DNA from: Rhodocyclales bacterium
GTDB lineage: Bacteria > Pseudomonadota > Gammaproteobacteria > Burkholderiales > Rhodocyclaceae
DNA length: 64,000 nucleotides
Assembly: GCA_016177805.1 (NCBI GenBank)
Contig: JACOUN010000101.1
Coordinates: 28,162-92,161 of the forward strand
Reading direction: 5' to 3'
In this document: positions 62,799 to 64,000 of the stretch, one piece after another
Layout: each line of letters begins with the position of its first letter
Numbering within the stretch: position 1 is the first letter of the stretch
Program-made: the position numbers and the translations under genes
Notes under the pieces: generated by a model
Database searches by the model: none
What the model saw: only the letters and a program-made list of their open reading frames with translations
Told to the model about the DNA's origin: nothing

Positions 62799-63451
62799 TG
62801 CGCCCGCTCCCGACCGAGAAGGTGCAACTGCGTGGCGGCGCCGGCGCGGTCGACACCCTCGTCGACGCCCCGCACGCGGTGCGCGGCATCGCGCTGATCT
62901 GCCATCCGCACCCGCTATTCGGCGGCACCAACACCAACAAGGTGGTGCATACGCTGGCGCGGGTGTACCGCGATCTGGGCTACGTCGCGATCCGCCCCAA
63001 CTTCCGTGGCGTAGGCGCCAGTGAAGGCGAGCACGACCACGGCGACGGTGAAACCGAAGACATGCTCGCGCTGATCGCGTGGGCGCAATCGCATTGGGGC
63101 TCGCTGCCGCTCGCGCTGGGGGGATTCTCGTTCGGCGGCTTCGTCCAGACGCGCGTCGCGGCCCGCCTGGCAGATACGCTGACACCGGTGCATCGCATCG
63201 CGCTGATCGGCATGGCCGCCGGCGCCGCCGCCGACAGCAGCCGCCACTACGACACCGGCCCGCTGCCCAAGGGCAGCAACGCCCTGGTGATCCACGGCGA
63301 GCAGGATGAAACGGTGGAACTCGCCAACGTGCTGGAGTGGGCTCGCCCGCAGGAACAACCGGTGATCGTGATCCCCGGCGCCGATCACTTCTTTCACGGC
63401 AAGCTGCACGTGATCCGCAACATCATTTCCGGCACCTGGACACCGCTCTGA
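62798..63451 (+). CDS. Alpha/beta hydrolase (dienelactone-hydrolase-like)
   Basis: A 217-residue alpha/beta hydrolase. The oxyanion region is 'ICHPHPLFGGTNTNKVV', the nucleophile elbow is 'GFSFGG', the acid is in 'HGEQDETV' and the His is in 'GADHFFHGKL'. The triad is complete. It is coupled to the ferredoxin gene. Substrate unknown. Confidence 0.87.
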   Translation: MRPLPTEKVQLRGGAGAVDTLVDAPHAVRGIALICHPHPLFGGTNTNKVVHTLARVYRDLGYVAIRPNFRGVGASEGEHDHGDGETEDMLALIAWAQSHWGSLPLALGGFSFGGFVQTRVAARLADTLTPVHRIALIGMAAGAAADSSRHYDTGPLPKGSNALVIHGEQDETVELANVLEWARPQEQPVIVIPGADHFFHGKLHVIRNIISGTWTPL

Positions 63452-63467
63452 GCAGGAGGACCCCGCC

Positions 63468-64000
63468 ATGAAACTCTTCGCCTCACTCACCAGCCCCTAT
63501 GCGCGCAAAATCCGCATCATCCTCGCGGAAAAGGCGCTGCCGTTCGACCTGGTGGTCGATTCACCGTGGGAAGCCAACACCCGCGTGCCCGATATCAATC
63601 CGCTAGGCAAGGTGCCGGCCCTCGTCACCGACGACGGCGAAGCCTTCTTCGACTCGCCGGTAATCGCCGGCTATCTCGAAACGCTGGACGCCACACCGCA
63701 CCTGCTGCCGCCACAACCGCTCGAAGCGGTACGGGTGCGCCAGACCGAAGCGCTCGCCGACGGCATCACCGATGCCGCCGTCACCGCGCTGCTCGAATCA
63801 CGCCGCCCCGACGGCGAGCGCAGCGACACCGTGATCGCGCGCCAGATGGACAAGATCGAACGCGGCCTCGACCTGCTCGAAACCCGCGCCGCCGGGCGCG
63901 AGTGGCTGCACGGCGAGCGCTACAGCCTCGGCGACATCGCCACCGGGGTCGCGCTGGGCTACCTCGACCTGCGCTTTCCGCGCACCGCCTGGCGCGACAC
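63468..64000 (+). CDS. Glutathione S-transferase family protein (3' truncated by window)
   Basis: The first ~177 residues of a GST-fold protein, start ATG 63468 with AGGAGGA upstream. The thioredoxin-like N-terminal domain reads 'KLFASLTSPYARKIRIILAEK' with Ser/Thr at the activating position and the cis-Pro region 'GKVPALV'. The 'FDSPVIAGYLE' motif contacts glutathione. The helical C-terminal domain begins at ~85 and runs off the window. It is the third gene of the ferredoxin-hydrolase run (16 bp after the hydrolase). Confidence 0.9.
   Translation, partial: MKLFASLTSPYARKIRIILAEKALPFDLVVDSPWEANTRVPDINPLGKVPALVTDDGEAFFDSPVIAGYLETLDATPHLLPPQPLEAVRVRQTEALADGITDAAVTALLESRRPDGERSDTVIARQMDKIERGLDLLETRAAGREWLHGERYSLGDIATGVALGYLDLRFPRTAWRD

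Overview
The window is high-GC, densely coded bacterial chromosome. Gene content points to a facultatively anaerobic betaproteobacterium of the Rhodocyclales (Azoarcus/Thauera-like). The main clues are a class I PHB synthase, a very large NAD-dependent glutamate dehydrogenase, an O2-independent ubiquinone set (UbiU-UbiV-UbiT), a LiuR-type acyl-CoA degradation operon and a TAXI-TRAP transporter. This placement is an inference from gene families, not from a marker gene. No rRNA, tRNA, CRISPR array or complete insertion sequence was recognised.

Layout. 1-2.1 kb: the C-terminus of a polymorphic-toxin-like protein, an Imm49-like immunity protein and a small lipoprotein. 2.5-6.5 kb: a MoaD-like/BNR-repeat pair, isovaleryl-CoA dehydrogenase and a divergent AraC regulator. 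6.5-15.1 kb: a selenium island. Its minus-strand genes run SenB-like selenosugar synthase, oxidoreductase-SelD fusion, selenate-type (PhnD/C/E/E-like) ABC importer and peptide deformylase. A SenA-like selenoneine synthase diverges from senB. Together they encode uptake, activation to selenophosphate, selenosugar formation and C-Se bond formation. 15.1-18.3 kb: a small CTAG-ended repeat element, a LysE exporter, an AraC regulator and a type I periplasmic binding protein. 18.4-20.4 kb: an AbiEi/AbiEii-like pair with a 17-bp-arm palindrome, bracketed by imperfect direct repeats.

20.4-25 kb: an acyl-CoA degradation operon (two hotdog thioesterases, thiolase, acyl-CoA dehydrogenase, and a frameshifted HCCA-isomerase-like gene) behind a LiuR-like MerR gene and its likely operator. 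25-28 kb: a metallo-beta-lactamase-fold hydrolase and phaC. 28-33.6 kb: a PIN protein, a GNAT protein, a BtuF-like protein, alanine dehydrogenase (C-terminus altered by a 19-bp tandem duplication), LysR and D-amino-acid dehydrogenase. 33.6-37.6 kb: the TAXI-TRAP system. 37.6-48.2 kb, all minus strand: NAD-GDH, PilZ, EamA, SDR, DsbA, SPOR protein, a second CTAG-ended element, argS.

48.3-51.5 kb: ubiB and a sodium:solute symporter. 51.5-55.9 kb: a threonine-phosphorylation module (FHA, PP2C, Ser/Thr kinase with PEGA domain, TssQ-like lipoprotein) of the sort that accompanies type VI secretion, plus a FecR-domain protein. 56-58.6 kb: ubiU-ubiV-ubiT. 58.6-64 kb: P-type ATPase, VanZ-family protein, thin [2Fe-2S] ferredoxin, alpha/beta hydrolase and a GST cut by the window edge.

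The standout is the selenium island. SenA/SenB chemistry is already described. The co-location with a dedicated importer and a SelD fused to a flavoprotein of unknown function is what deserves follow-up.
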